Source: Cryptomeria japonica (Eukaryota > Streptophyta > Pinopsida > Cupressales > Cupressaceae). From it: a DNA stretch of 64,000 bases. The notes under the pieces were generated by a model. It made no database searches, had not been told where the DNA came from, and was given only the letters and a program-made list of their open reading frames with translations. Below, in pieces: positions 22,908 through 35,360 of this stretch (position 1 is its first letter; every line of letters starts with the position of its first letter). The stretch lies in NCBI RefSeq assembly GCF_030272615.1, contig NC_081413.1, positions 144,934,476-144,998,475 of the forward strand, written 5' to 3'. Both the position numbers and the translations under genes were made by a program.

Positions 22908-24236
22908 TGTTGACATTTGCATGACGATTACATTATTGAAATGTTATGTTGTCATTTATGTCAATTATAATCAGTAATGATGTTGTTATAATGTTGTTTT
23001 GCAACTAGTATGTGAGCTTGTGAAGGAAACTAGTATTACTAGAGAAGAAATAAGATCAACTGGTAAACTGATGGAGTTTGGTGAATTGGTTGTATTAGTT
23101 TATGATCTATTGATGAGTAGTAATGATTATGACACATATACATGTTGTATGAGAAGAGTTTTAAATGTTTTTTGGCACGTAGAGATAACAATTTTTATCT
23201 TGAGAATGAGAAAGTTCATTGCATGTAATGTAAACCACGTGATGAGTTACAATGTTCGATGAAGTGGTGATCAAGGAGCGGTCGAGGATATCTTGAATGA
23301 TGTGCAGTGATTGTTATGTAATCCAGTGGTAATACTTGAACTGATTTGTTTGTAATCTCTATGAGAGAATCAAGTTTATGATGTGCTACCAACCTATTGT
23401 TTCTTTCATATGGTCAATGAGTTGTTTTGTTAAAGGGCTAACAATTTATAGTTGGTAGTAGGAGTGTGGTTGTCAAACTAGATGATGTATCTACAATTTG
23501 TGTAAAGGCTGATAGGAGCATGAAAAGGATATGAGCAAGAAAGTGTAGTGCTATTCAAATAGATCAGCAAACCCCTGTTGTTTTCTAACAATCACAGCAG
23601 TTAAATCCCCTAATTGTGTAAGCTCTAACAAGCTTAGTGTTATTCAAATCCACTAACCAGGTGGTCCATTAGCTTGGATTTCAAATCCTCTACCGAGGTT
23701 ACTCATAATAGAGTATTGCTTCTAATAGGGCATTATAATCAATCCCTTAACCGGGTGGTCCCTAACAGGATCTGTTCTTAACATGACTTATTGTAAAGAA
23801 TTAACAGGCTTGGCTCCTAACAGGGTAAACTTCAGAAGAGTTCAGAATACTTGTGGGTATTCATCACCACCATGGTTTTTACCATTTGGGTTTCCACTTC
23901 AAAAATATTATGTCAAGTGGTGAATGTTTGTGTGGTTATGTTTACTATGGTTGAATTGCTTAACTGCTAAATCCACTTTGATATGTTATGTTAACTGACA
24001 ACAATCTGAAATATGTTTCTACTTGAGTCAGTAAAGTATTTGGATGTTTTGGTTAAAAGGTTTTGAGAGCTTCGGAATTGTTTTACTGTTAGTCTGTTAT
24101 AGTAGTCAACTGGTTTAACTTGTCAGTTGAGAGGTTGTTTTAGAGAATGGTGAAAGTTTATGTCAGTTTTCTATCTACTGATTCACCCCCCCCTCTCAAT
24201 AGTTGATCGGATCCTCATTCTTTCATCATACCATCA
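22908..24236 (+). repeat. 5' LTR of Copia E (1329 bp)
   Basis: Starts TGTTGACATTTGCATG and ends CATCATACCATCA. Between about 23636 and 23830 it has a series of small CC(T)CTAAC-AGG motifs such as CCACTAACCAGGTGG, CCTCTACCGAGG, CCCTTAACCGGGTGG and CCCTAACAGG. Near the end is ATTCACCCCCCCCTCTCAAT. Short frames inside it (22999-23262) are chance. Confidence 0.92.
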
Positions 24237-24238
24237 AT

Positions 24239-24250
24239 TGGTATCAGAGA
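24239..24250 (+). promoter_or_regulatory. Primer-binding site of Copia E
   Basis: TGGTATCAGAGA lies two bases after the LTR. It matches the initiator-Met tRNA site in all but the last base, where related elements have C. Confidence 0.88.
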
Positions 24251-24306
24251 GTTTTAGGTCCTCTAAGGTCTAAGCCTAACAACTTGAGGTAAAGATCTTG
24301 TTGAAC

Positions 24307-27300
24307 ATGATGAATAAGGGAGCTCTAAAGTTTAATAGAGAGAACTATAGGATATGGAGTGATATAATGAAAATTTATATCAAGAGTCTAGGAAGTCAAT
24401 ATTGGGAACATGTTGGTACTCAACATGTTGCACCTAGTGGGATTATGACTGATGATTAGAAGAAAGAGCAACAAGAAAAAAGTCAAGCATTGGAGGCTAT
24501 TATCAGTTCTTTGTTTGATGCAGAGTATGTAGATGTCCATGGTCTAGAAACTACATATGAGGTATGAAAGAAATTTGAAGAGATATATAGTGGTGATGAG
24601 AATGTGAAGATTGCCAAAGAAGAGAGTCTACGAGGAAAATTTGATGACATGCGGATGGTTGAAGGTGATAATATACAACAATATGGTCAGAGGATAAAAG
24701 AGATAGTTGGTGAGATCAAGAGTGCTTGTGGTAAAGTGGAAGATGCCACAATAATTAGTAAGGTGTTGAGAACCCTACTACCAGTCTATGCTATCTGAGT
24801 TGCAGCCATTCAGGAGCTAAAATCTATTGACAAAACTAAGGTAGCTCTTAACTCCATCATTGGTAAGCTTACTGCTTTTGAATTAAATGGTTATGATTGT
24901 AGTTTTCATAAATATGAATATGCATTTAGAGCTTCAGTTTCTAACCCTCCTCTGAGGAAAAGTAAAGATGCCAGTCACAGCTATGAATCTAGATCCAACA
25001 AAGAAGTTGACGATGAAGATAGTTTGGTTGAGCTTGAAGCATTGTTGGCCAAATGGTTTCCCAAAGGTAGCGGTAAGTATAGAGGTAAATTACCTTTGAA
25101 ATATACATCCAACAAGATTGGACACATTGCTGCTAACTGTCCTAATGGTAACAATGAGCATAAGCATGAGAAGTTCAAGAAGTACAAAGAAAAAGGCAAA
25201 AGAGATTGTCTAATTGCAGTTGATGGTGGTATCACTGATGAAGAATCTAAGGGGGATGCTAATGAAGACATTGTCTTTGTAGCCATTAAAGAGGAGATAT
25301 CTAATTAAAAGGCATTAGTTTCTTGCATGGATAATTATGATGATTGGATCATCAATAGTAGTTGTTCACACCACATGACCGATGACTAGAGTAAATTTAT
25401 TACCTTGAAGGAATTTGATGGAGGATTTGTGAGATTTGGTAATGACTCACCTTGCATGGTAAAAGGTAAGGGAACTATTTCTCTTAATGAAAAGAGTAGT
25501 GCAGATGATGTCTACTGGGTTGAAGGACTAAATCACAATCTTTTGAATGTTGCTCAACTCAATGACAGAGGATATCCATTGGATTTTAAGAATGGAAAGT
25601 GCAAAATCTATGGGAGCAAAGGTGAACTAATTGAAACCAACAAGTAGACTAAAGGTAACCTATTTCACTTGAATCCTAATGTCAACAACTATTTAATTTC
25701 TAAATTAGATGAAAGTTGGCTTTGGAATAGGAGATTTTGTCATATAAATTTTGATAACATTGTTAAAGTGAGTAAGTCCAAGATAGTGAGAGGTTTTCCT
25801 CAGTTAGACAAACCGGTTAATGCTCTATGTAAGGAATGTCAGTTGGGAAAGATAACATCCTCAACTTTGAAGAGAAAATCTTTTTCAGCGGAACATTTGT
25901 TATATTTAGTTCATACAGACCTCTGTGAACCCATAAGGACCAAAAGTATTCAAGGTGACAAATATTTTTTTGATCTTCACTAATGATTGCTCAAGAATGA
26001 TGTGGGTCACATTCTTGAAGGACAAAACATAAGCATTTAGTAAGTTCAAGGAACTTAGGGCCTTAGATGAAAAGGAAAGTGGCAAGAAGATAAAGTGTTT
26101 GAGGACTGATCAAGGTGGTGGATTTACTTTAGAGGAATTCACTAGATATTATGAAAAAAATGGTATAAAGAGGCAAATTTCTGTACCGAGGACACCACAA
26201 CAAATAGGTATTGAAGAGAGGAACAATCGATCAGTTGTTGAAGCTACTAGAATGATGTTAATACAAGGAGGTGTAGCAAAAAATTTCTGGAGAGAAGCTG
26301 TCAGCACAACTATCTACACTATGACCTGAATATTGGTAAACAGAGGTAAGGATAAGACTCCTTATGAATACTGGTATGGTAGATCACCTAATGTCAGTTA
26401 TTTCAAGATATTTGGTAGTAAATTTTTTATTAAGAGAAGTTACTATGGTAGTAAGTTTGAGGCTACAAGTGATGAAGGTATATTTCTTGGTTACTCCATT
26501 AAGAGTAAGGCCTGCAAATGTTATAAAAACCGGACACAGAGATTCATTGAGAGTGTCAATGTTCGAGTGGATGAGTATCTTGAAGTGTCAGGGAAAACCA
26601 ATGTGGAGAAAAAGGATGAAGATCCTTGCATTCTATTTTTGGAACCAGAACCGGTGAAACCTAAAACTGGTAAAGAGAATGTTGTTGTACCAGTTTAACC
26701 AAAATAGGTAGATTAAGAAGAAGATGATGATAATGAAGAAGAAGAACCTTAAGATAGTGATCTTGTTATTCTGAGGTATGTGAGACTCAATCACAATCCT
26801 GACTAGATTATTGGAGATAAGGATGTTGGAGTGTTAACCTAGAAGAATAATTAGAGAGAATTCTTGCATGATCTCCACTATTGAGCCTAGAACTGCTAAG
26901 GAAGCATTTGGAGATAATCATTGGATCAAAGCTATGGAGGAGGAGCTTGATCAAATTGATAATAACAATACATGGACCCTAGTACCCAGACCGATGAATA
27001 AAAATGTAATAGGTACTAAGTGGGTATTCAGGAACAAACTGAATGAAGATGGAGTAGTAGTCCGAAACAAAGCTAGATTGGTTTGCAAAGGTTTTGCACA
27101 AGAAGAAGGAGAAGACTCTGGTGAGACTTTTGCACTAGTTGCTAGAATGGAAGCTATCAGGACTTTATTTGCATTTGTAACATATAAGGGATTCAAAGTA
27201 TATCGGATGGATTTGAAGTCAACACCTTTGAATGGAATACTGGAAGAAGAAGTATACATTGAGTAGATAGATGGTTATGCTTTGACTAATGCAAAAGATA

Positions 27301-28400
27301 TGGTATGCAAATTGGACAATACACTATATGGATTAAAGAAAGCACTAAGAGCGTGGTATGAGAGGCTTTATTCACACCTGATGAAGATAGGTTTTCAGAG
27401 AACCAATGAAGATAGCAACATATATCTCAAATCTGAAGGAGATAAGATACTGGTTAGTGAAGTGTTTGTGGATGATATCATATTTGGAGGCAAAGATGAC
27501 ATGAGCAATGATTTTGCAAATGAAATGAAAAGTGAGTTTGAAATGTCCCTAGTGGAAGAAATAAAAATTTTCATAGGCTTGCAAATACAACAAATGAAGA
27601 GTGGTATTTTTATCACACAGTCTAAACAAGTGAAAGAGGTATTAAACACATTTGGAATGAGTGACTATAAACCAGTTGGGACATGAATGGTTACAGGTTG
27701 TAAATTGTCTAAAGAGGATGAAGTCACATCTGTTGATGAAAAGGAGTACAGGTCAATGATTGGGAAATTTCACTATGTTGTTCACAATGAACCAGATATA
27801 GCTCATGCAGTTGGTCTAGTTGCCAGATTTCAGAAGAATCCAAAGAAAACACATTTGATAGAAACCAAGAGGATATTCTGATATTTGAAAGGTACTATTG
27901 ACTATGGATTATGGTATCTATATGTAGGTAACTTTGACTTGAAGGTGTATATAGATGCAGACTACGCATGTAATGTTGATGATAGAAAAAGCACAACTGG
28001 TGGAGCATTATTTATTGGTGGAAGACTTGTTTCATGGAGTAGCAAGAAGAAGAGTTGTATATCTCAGTATGTTGTAGCTTATATGAATTATACCCAGGCC
28101 ATCTGGATGAAACACATTCTAGAAGGATTCAAGATGAAGTTTTTTAGATCTAGTAAAGATCTTATGTGACAATACCAGTGCCATAAATATTTCAAAGAAC
28201 CTTGTTTTGCATGCATGAAACAAGCATATTGAATTGAAGTATAATTTCTTGAGAGAAAAAGTGTAGAGTAAAGATGTGTTATTGGGCATGTTTCTACCAA
28301 GGAGAAACTTATAAATATCTTTACAAAACCTCCGCCTAAGACTACTTTTGAGTATCTTAGAAGTCAACTAGGGGTTGTACCCCTACATGAGGTCAATTGA
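24307..28400 (+). pseudogene. Copia E gag-pol polyprotein
   Basis: Starts MMNKGALKFNRENYRIW (Copia gag), continues through a gag with a degenerate knuckle near 25100-25140, protease (DDWIINSSCSHHMTDD, normally LDSGCSHH, so the catalytic Asp is Asn and Gly is Ser), GAG-pre-integrase, an integrase finger (Cys 25828 and 25837) and core, RT ([36 protein letters not shown] at 27468-27488), RNase H (DADYACNVDDRKSTTGG) and the C-terminal IFTKPPPKTTFEYLRSQLGV. It ends at TGA 28398. Frameshifts fall near 25975 and between about 26700 and 26870. There are more than ten premature stops, many TAG or TGA at expected Gln, Trp or Arg codons. Confidence 0.92.
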
Positions 28401-28738
28401 GAATGATCTAGATTACATCAGTCCCAGAGCTACTTGTAGAATTTTATAGTAGGATTGGTGTAGAGTAGAGTTATTCCACAGGGGGAGCATCAAGTTGTAG
28501 GTTTATGATGCTTAAACAATGAAGTTTGATATTGCATGTTTTACTTTAACTTTGGCATAGTTGTCAAAGGGGGAGAAGAACTATGTGATTATTGGGATTT
28601 GAATTGTATGATTGATCTATAGTGAGCTACTAGCTGAAGACAAGGAGAGTAAATGGTAAGATGTAAACTAGGATTCCTATTCACAATCATAGCAATCAAG
28701 GGTATTGATATTTGTATTGCCATCAATGCCAAAGGGAT
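28401..28738 (+). other. Copia E 3' spacer
   Basis: Non-coding. It has GGGGGAGCATC near 28481 and AAAGGGGGAGAAG near 28566. The tract directly before the LTR reads only GCCAAAGGGATTG, about five bases shorter than in related elements (AAAGGGGGAGATTG), so the polypurine tract itself is partly deleted. Confidence 0.8.
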
Positions 28739-30069
28739 TGTTGGCATTTGCATGAAGATTGAATTAATAAAATGTTATTTTATCATTGATGTCAATTATA
28801 ACTGGTAATGATGTTGTTCTAATGTTGTTTTGCAACCGATATGTGAGCTTCTGAAGGAAAACAGTATTACTAGAGAAGAAGTGAGATCAATCGGTAAACC
28901 CTAACTGATGGATTTTGGTGAATTGGTTGTATTGGTTTATGATCTAATGATGAGCGGTAATGATTATGACATGTATGCATGTTGTATGAGAAGAGTTTCA
29001 AATATTTTTGGCAAGTAGAGATAATAATTTTTATCTTAGGAATAAGAAAGTTCATTGCATGTAATGTAAACCTGGTGATGAGTTACAGTGTTTGATGAAG
29101 CCGTGATCAAGGAGAGGTCGAGGATATCTTGAATGATGTGCAGTGATTATTATGTAATCCAATGATCATACTTGAACTAATTTATTTGTAATCTCTATGA
29201 GAGAATTAGGTTTGTGATGTGTTATCGACCTATTGTTTTGTTTATAAGGTCGATGAGTTGTTTTGTTAAAGGGTTGGCAATTTGTAGTTGACAGTGAGAG
29301 TGTGGTTTCCGAACCAGATGATGTATCCGTAGTTTGTGTAAAGGAAGATATGAGCATGAAAAGGATCTAAACAAGAAAGTGTAGTGCTATTCAAACAAAT
29401 CAGCAAACCCCAATTGTTTTCTAATGATTACAATAGTTAAATCCCCTAACTGGGTAAGCTCTAACAAGCTTGGTGTTATTCAAATCCTCTAACCAGGTGG
29501 TCCATTAGTTTGGATTTCAAATCCTCTACCGAGGCTAATCCTAACAGAATAATTGCTTCTAATAGGGCATTATAGTCAATCCCTTAACTGGGCGGTCCCT
29601 AACAGGATCTGTTCTTAACATTACTTATTGTAAAGCTTTAATAGGCTTGGCTCCTAATAGGGTAAACTTCATAAGAGTTCAAAATACTTGTGGGTATTCA
29701 TCCCCTCTGTGGTTTTTCCCATTTGGATTTCCACATCAAAAATATTGTGTCAAGTGGTGAATGTTTGTGTAGTTATGTTTACTATGGTTGAATTGCTTAA
29801 CTGCTAAATCCACTTTGATATGCTATGTTAACCGACATCAATCTGAAATATGTTTTACTTGAGTCAGTAAAGTATTTGGATGTTTTGGTTAAAATGTTTT
29901 GAGAGTTTCAGAGTTGTTTTATTGTTAGTTTGTTATAACAGTCAACCGGTTTAACTTGTCAATTAAGAGGTTGTTTTAGAGATTGGTGAAAGTTTATGTC
30001 AGTTTTCTATCTACCGATTCACCCCCCCTCTCAGTAGTTGACCAGATCCTTTCTTTCATCATACCATCA
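28739..30069 (+). repeat. 3' LTR of Copia E (1331 bp)
   Basis: Starts TGTTGGCATTTGCATGAAG and ends CATACCATCA. It is collinear with the 5' LTR with scattered, mostly transition differences and no large indel. Confidence 0.92.
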
Positions 30070-30464
30070 ACATTTACCATTCTTGAATTGTAAATCATAA
30101 CCTTTGTCAACCATTTGTCCAACACTCAAAAGAATATGCTTCAAACCTTCAACATACATGACATCAATAGTGTTATGCTTACCATCAAAAGAAATAGAAC
30201 CTCTATCACGGATCACACAAGCTTTGTCATCTCCAAATATTACTACTCCACCATTATACCTTTGCATATTCACAAATTTTCTTTTATCAATAGTGATATG
30301 ATGTGAACAACTACTATCAATTGCCCATTCATCTTTCTCTTCAACTTAGCAGTCAAACCTTTCTCCTGAATAGTGTAGCTTGTGGAATCAACAGGTATTG
30401 GTCCATCTTCTTTAATAGCAATAAACACAAATTCATCTCCTTCTGATTCTTCATTTGTTACACC
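30070..30464 (-). pseudogene. Copia H2 fragment 2: gag-protease junction
   Basis: On the minus strand, from the B junction: NEESEGDEFVFIAIKEDG, then protease (EWAIDSSCSHH, with DSS at 30310-30318 where DSG is expected), then GDDKACVIRDRGSISFDGK, YVEGLKHILLSVGQM and LQFKNGKC at the E junction. It joins fragment 3 across element B through the duplication acacc (30460-30464 / 45881-45885). One or two frame changes occur near 30270-30350. Confidence 0.87.
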
Positions 30465-31358
30465 TGTTGGCAATTGACACTCATTGGATTCATATGTTGT
30501 CATTGATGGAAACAAGATTTTATAGAAGGCATATACTAGCAGATATCAACATTGGAGGTATACACCGATAGATACTGACATTGGAGTAATCAAGGTCATC
30601 AGCGACACCGACACCAACATCCAACACTTCAGTGAAGCCGACATCAGTCTGGGATCCGAAAAATTTTATTTATAAAATCATTTTGTAATTATTGTATAGT
30701 GCCAACATTGAATATCTTTTGTATTGTAAGCCGACATAAGGCATATTGTTTGTAAAGGGTATATAAGTCAGTCTGTTAGGTCATTTTGATATATGACAAG
30801 GTAGTAGAATAAAGTGATGCAAATGATATGTATGTAGATAATTTGTATGAAAATGTAATATCATGTAATTATCAATAGATGGTTTGTAAAGAATTCTTGG
30901 AGGAAAGGAGATATCAGTAAAAGGGTTCAGGGTTTATGAACCAATACAGAACAAAGCTATAACCAAAACTCTTTTTGGCATTGCAGATGCATTTTGTGAG
31001 TTCACCATGACTGTTTTATCTTAGCAGAAGCTTGTAGTCAATGAGACTCTTTTGTGTTGAGTAGTGTGCTCTAGGAAGTGTTTCTTCCTGCATGATATGT
31101 AATATCTTTCACATGGCCAGTGAATTGATATTGTGGGTCACAAATCCCACCGTGGTTTTTCCTCTTTAAGGTTTTCCACATATAAAATTCTGTGTGTTAT
31201 GGTTTTAATTCATGTGGCTAGTTTATTTACTTCATGTTATATGTTTCTTCATTTATCAGTTTATATGTTTATGTTATAAAAAGTTAAAATCTTATTTTAA
31301 TTGCAGAACACTAATTCACCCCCCCTCTCAGTGTTCTTGGATTTATTGTATTCTAACA
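30465..31358 (+). repeat. 5' LTR of element B (894 bp)
   Basis: Starts TGTTGGCAATTGACACTC and ends GTATTCTAACA before the primer site. It matches 44978-45880 over its full length with scattered, mostly transition differences. It contains AATTCACCCCCCCTCTCAG near the end. Confidence 0.93.
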
Positions 31359-31360
31359 AT

Positions 31361-31372
31361 TGGTATCAGAGC
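31361..31372 (+). promoter_or_regulatory. Primer-binding site of element B
   Basis: TGGTATCAGAGC, two bases after the LTR: a perfect match to the usual initiator-Met tRNA primer site of plant Copia elements. Confidence 0.93.
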
Positions 31373-31432
31373 TTGGTGCCTCAAAGGAAGTTTAACAACT
31401 TGAGGAAGATCTTGAAACTAGAATCATTGAAC

Positions 31433-32391
31433 ATGGCTATGGAGAAGCAACTTGAGATGACACTTGAGGATTATGATGCTGAAAGGATGAAGAACTTAAA
31501 GTTGCAAGATGAATTGAATTTTGATAATGAATTCATTCTTGTTTTTCAAGAAAAGTTATCATTAGCTCAGTCTAGGAGGAAGAAACTTTTGTAAAACTAG
31601 GATGATGAAGAGAAAAATGCACTTAAGGAACAATGTCAAAAACTGAGTCAAGCAAACATGCTCATGAAGAATGAAATGTAAGACTTGACTATGAGGATGT
31701 CAAAAGATATTGAGGACAAAAAGAAGAAGGAAGAAAATCTTGTTGTATCTCTGAAGAATAAATTTGAAGAATGTGGTAGATTAGCTCATGAGAATGATCT
31801 GTTGAGAACTGATTTGGTACAATCTCGAAATAATGAACAAGAGCTGGAGAGATAGATAATAACTCTGAGAGATGATCTATCTACTACAAGTGAGTATAAA
31901 GAAAAAATCGAGATTAGCGATGCACAGTTGGATGATTTATTGAAAAGACAAAGGTAGAGTGAAGATTCTAGAGGACTTGGATTTGCACAAGGTGAAAACT
32001 CTGGTACTACAAATGAAGATCATACAACCGGTATGTAGAAGTCATCAGACCAGAGGAAATCGGTAAGGTAATCTAATTCTTATAAATTCAATGGTAGATG
32101 CTTTGTTTGTAATAAATCCGGGCATAAGGCTAAACAATGTAGAAATAGAGAAAATCAAAACTACAATTCAGTTCTTGGTAAATGCACAAATTGCAAGAAA
32201 TATGGTCATAAGTCAGAATATTGCAGAATGAATGTTAAATGTCATGCATGTGGAAAGCTTAGACATTTGGCTAATCAATGTAGGTAAGGGAATGACACCG
32301 GATATGTCAAAGCAATTCAAAAGAACAATATTACATGTTATGCATGCAACAAAATAGGTCATATTGCTAAGTATTGCAGAATACAATAAGA
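31433..32391 (+). pseudogene. Element B ORF1: coiled-coil gag with four CCHC knuckles
   Basis: Starts MAMEKQLEMTLEDYDAERM. The N-terminal ~200 residues are charged and heptad-like. Four intact CX2CX4HX4C knuckles follow in the same frame: 32099-32140 (CFVCNKSGHKAKQC), 32183-32224 (CTNCKKYGHKSEYC), 32240-32281 (CHACGKLRHLANQC) and 32336-32377 (CYACNKIGHIAKYC). About ten premature stops interrupt it (first TAA 31592), but no frameshift is needed from 31433 to 32389. The true C-terminus is unclear; I stop at TAA 32389. The likely role is RNA packaging. It is only distantly similar to ORF1 of D1 and C. Confidence 0.83.
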
Positions 32392-33139
32392 TCACACCAA
32401 GATGAGGCATATGCCTTAAGGGTTGGCAAATTCATTGCAAATCTTGCATATTCCCCGAAAGAGATCTGGAAAGAGATCTCAAGAGTTGTATTGATAATTG
32501 ATGAAGGTGTTGGGGCTTCAAATTTCCAAATAATTTCAATTACCCTACTATTAAAAATGGTGGTCACTTCATGGAAATGACACATAATGGATGATTAATG
32601 ATTTGAACAACTAGAGTAAAGGAGGATATGAATAAATTAATTCCAATGGACCCCATGAAAGACTAGTAGTTTTGATCTGTAGAAAAGATGATATGAGAAG
32701 AGAATTAAAATGAATGAAACATGAAAATATAAGAAATACCCATTTCAGAAAAACAAGTTTCAAAGCTCTAGTAAAAATATTAGATCTTTACAATGTTTTT
32801 TTGGCTATAGACCATACAGAAGACTGTAAGAAGGCTGAAAAGCCTATTATTTCAACCTGCATGAAAGAAGATGTCGACTTGGAATGAAAATGTATGCAAA
32901 TATCAAATCTGATGAAGACCCATTTTAAAAGTGGATGTTTCCTACCATCACAAAAAAATTCAGATTTGTATCTGAAGTTTAAGGGAGCTGACCAAACAAC
33001 AACCCAAAAGACATCTTAAAACAAGGCTATTAACTAACTAGTTTGCATATTAATTTCAAAGAGTTTTGTTAATTTTAATGTAAAATGGTGTCTTGTCACC
33101 CCAAAAGGGGTATGGTGCCCATTCAACCACATATACAAG
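32392..33139 (+). other. Element B spacer after ORF1, up to nested C
   Basis: About 750 bases with no convincing frame. It is A-rich on the plus strand, with possible decayed coding remnants. It ends with acaag (33135-33139), the left copy of the element C target duplication. Confidence 0.5.
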
Positions 33140-34033
33140 TGTTGGCATTTTTGATGATTATGTTCTGATTGTCATTCATGGACACACACTTGCATTGAGG
33201 TCACTTTTATATGTATGAGTTATGCTCAATCGACAATTGTTCCCAATCGGTATTTTGTGATGAGTTACCATCCACCGATTGTTTGATGGTGTCAACACTT
33301 CAATGGTGCTTTTTGTGTCATGTTACTAGATATGTCTAGATGCATTGAACCTAAGAAATTGTATTGTAATCCTATTGGACCGACATGAAATTAGATTCCT
33401 TTAAAAGGACATCATGTCTAGGGTTTTAGGTTGTTGCTAGGGTTTAAGGTGGTTGATGAGTTAGAGAGAGTATGAATATGTAGAAGATTGAAGTAATGCT
33501 GGAATACATTAGGAACATGCTATCAAGGATCTAACCAAGCAATCTGTGCTATTAGCTAGATCACTCACTTGTTGATTACTCACATCTTCGACAAGTCTGA
33601 AGCCCTTAACCGGGTAGGCCTAAAAGCCTTTTGTAAATCCTCTAACAAGGTGGTTCACATCTATGGATCTAAAATCCTCTAGCAAGGTAGTCTTTAATCG
33701 GACTTATCTCCTAATAGAGATTGAGATTCCTAACAGGATCTGTTCTTGTAAATAACATTGTATGACCTTAACCGGTCTGGTTCCTATTCTGCAGATAGTT
33801 ACTTGTGAGTTCCATCTCACCGTGGTTTTTCCCATTTGGGTTTCCACATCAAAATCTCTTGTGTTATGGTGTTTGTGCTTCTGTGGGTGAATACATTATT
33901 TGCTATTTGGTTTGCATGTGTGCTAACTAGTTTATCTACTAAACTGTTTTACCAGTTTACTGTTAGCCTTGCAAAGTGTTTAAGTACAAAGATTTTTGGC
34001 ATTCTAATTCACCCCCGCTCTTAGTATTCATCA
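33140..34033 (+). repeat. 5' LTR of element C (894 bp, internal deletion)
   Basis: Ends TTAGTATTCATCA before the primer site. Compared with the 3' LTR it lacks about 225 bases after GCTCAATCGACAATTGTTCCC. The junction lies among repeated AACCGGTATT/GATGAGTTACCA units, which suggests recombination between short direct repeats. Confidence 0.92.
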
Positions 34034-34035
34034 AT

Positions 34036-34048
34036 TGGTATCAGAGCC
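34036..34048 (+). promoter_or_regulatory. Primer-binding site of element C
   Basis: TGGTATCAGAGCC, two bases after the LTR, a perfect initiator-Met tRNA type site. Confidence 0.93.
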
Positions 34049-34083
34049 TACCTTTCTATAAGTTTAACCACTTGGAAAGAGAT

Positions 34084-35360
34084 ATGGGGGAATACACATT
34101 GAGGAAACTTACTCATTGGCGCACTTAGTCTGAGCAAGCCTATGATGATCTTATGGTCAAATATAAGGCCTCTCAAGCAAAAAGGAGACAACATGCTGAA
34201 AAGATGATGGAGCTATCTAAAAATAGTTCTTCTGATGAAGCAAACATGGAAGCCCTAATCCAAGAAGTAGAAAAGCTGAATGAATCCAATTCTAATCTGA
34301 GAAAGGAGTTGGAAGGACTGACTATCCCAATGTGCCAAAAGCTTAAGAACTGGAGGAAAGCTGAAGATCTGATAAAAGATAAAGATCATGAAATCTCCAA
34401 GCTGAAGCAAGAGATCAGTGCCCTAACTACTCAAATCCATGTGAGCAAAGTGGAAAAGGAAGACATGGAAGGAGAACTAAACATTGCCATCTCTGAGAAT
34501 GCAAATATGATGGAAACAAATGCTGCTATTTCCAAAGAACTCTCTAAGTCAAAGGAAATACTTTCTAAGTTCAACAAGAGTTCTGTTAAGCTTGAGAAAA
34601 AGCTTGAATCTACCAAACCTATCAAGAATACTGATGGACTTGGTTATTCTGGTCATGAGAAAGGTGAGACCTCTAGTACAAATGTTGGAGCATCAAAGAA
34701 ACAACCGACATCAAAGGATAAAGGTAAGCAAAAGTTTAAACCTGTTTGCTTTAACTGTCTTAAAGAAGGGCATACTGCCAATGTGTGTAGGAGTAAGGCT
34801 TACAATAATTTTCCTTGTTTTCTAAATGATAAGCCTAGATCCTATAGATTCAATGGTAACTATTATGCATGCAACAAGTTTGGGCATAGAGAATCTAAAT
34901 GTAGGTCTGTTATGAACAACACTGGAAGATATCCTCAGAGGACTCAAGGAGTTGGTCCTAAACCTTTTGTGAACTAGAATCACAACCGGTTTAATGCCTT
35001 CAATCATCAGTCAAGAAGTGGTGGCTATCAAGCGACAACCAGATGGAGAGAAAACTATATGGTTTATCATGGTCATGGTCACACTGCTACAACATACAGG
35101 AGGAAGAATGGTAACATGTACAATGGACCTTGGAGAGAACCTGGTATGGTCTACTATTGTTGCAACAAACTAGGTCACATTGCCAGATTCTGTAGAACAA
35201 GAAAGAACATATCGGATGACATACCGATCACTCTGAAGGAAAGATTGATATTGACACTGTTCAAGTAGATATGAACAAAACCTAGAAGAAGAAACCAATG
35301 GTGTTGCAAGAAGAACTGGTTTTTGCACCTAGTGTGGAAATATCGGAACCGACAAACTAA
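34084..35360 (+). pseudogene. Element C ORF1: coiled-coil gag
   Basis: MGEYTLRKLTH start, long coiled coil with ISKLKQEISALTTQ, then knuckles: CFNCLKEGHTANVC at 34747-34788 (intact), YYACNKFGHRESKC (first Cys lost), a third position with Tyr for Cys, and YYCCNKLGHIARFC (first Cys lost). One frame runs 34084-35268 with TAG stops near 34126 and at 34975. A one-base shift near 35240 then displaces the C-terminal SVEISEPTN, which ends at TAA 35358. Most of the N-terminal half is better preserved than in D1. Confidence 0.85.

Larger units (their letters stand above)
22908..30069 (+). mobile_element. Complete Ty1/Copia retrotransposon E (7.16 kb)
   Basis: Two LTRs (22908-24236 and 28739-30069) of nearly equal length enclose a primer site, gag-pol and a 3' spacer. 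The flanking duplication is gcatt (22903-22907) / acatt (30070-30074), with one mismatch. Removing E rejoins the minus-strand Copia frame of H2. It is the only full gag-pol Copia element in the window and a plausible relative of the helper that moved D1, B and C. It is now dead through stops and two frameshifts. Confidence 0.93.

Noticed and set aside
21679-24236. A single 2.5-kb LTR
   Set aside because: A 118-bp minus-strand Copia fragment (22790-22907) separates the H1 3' LTR from the E 5' LTR, so these are two LTRs.
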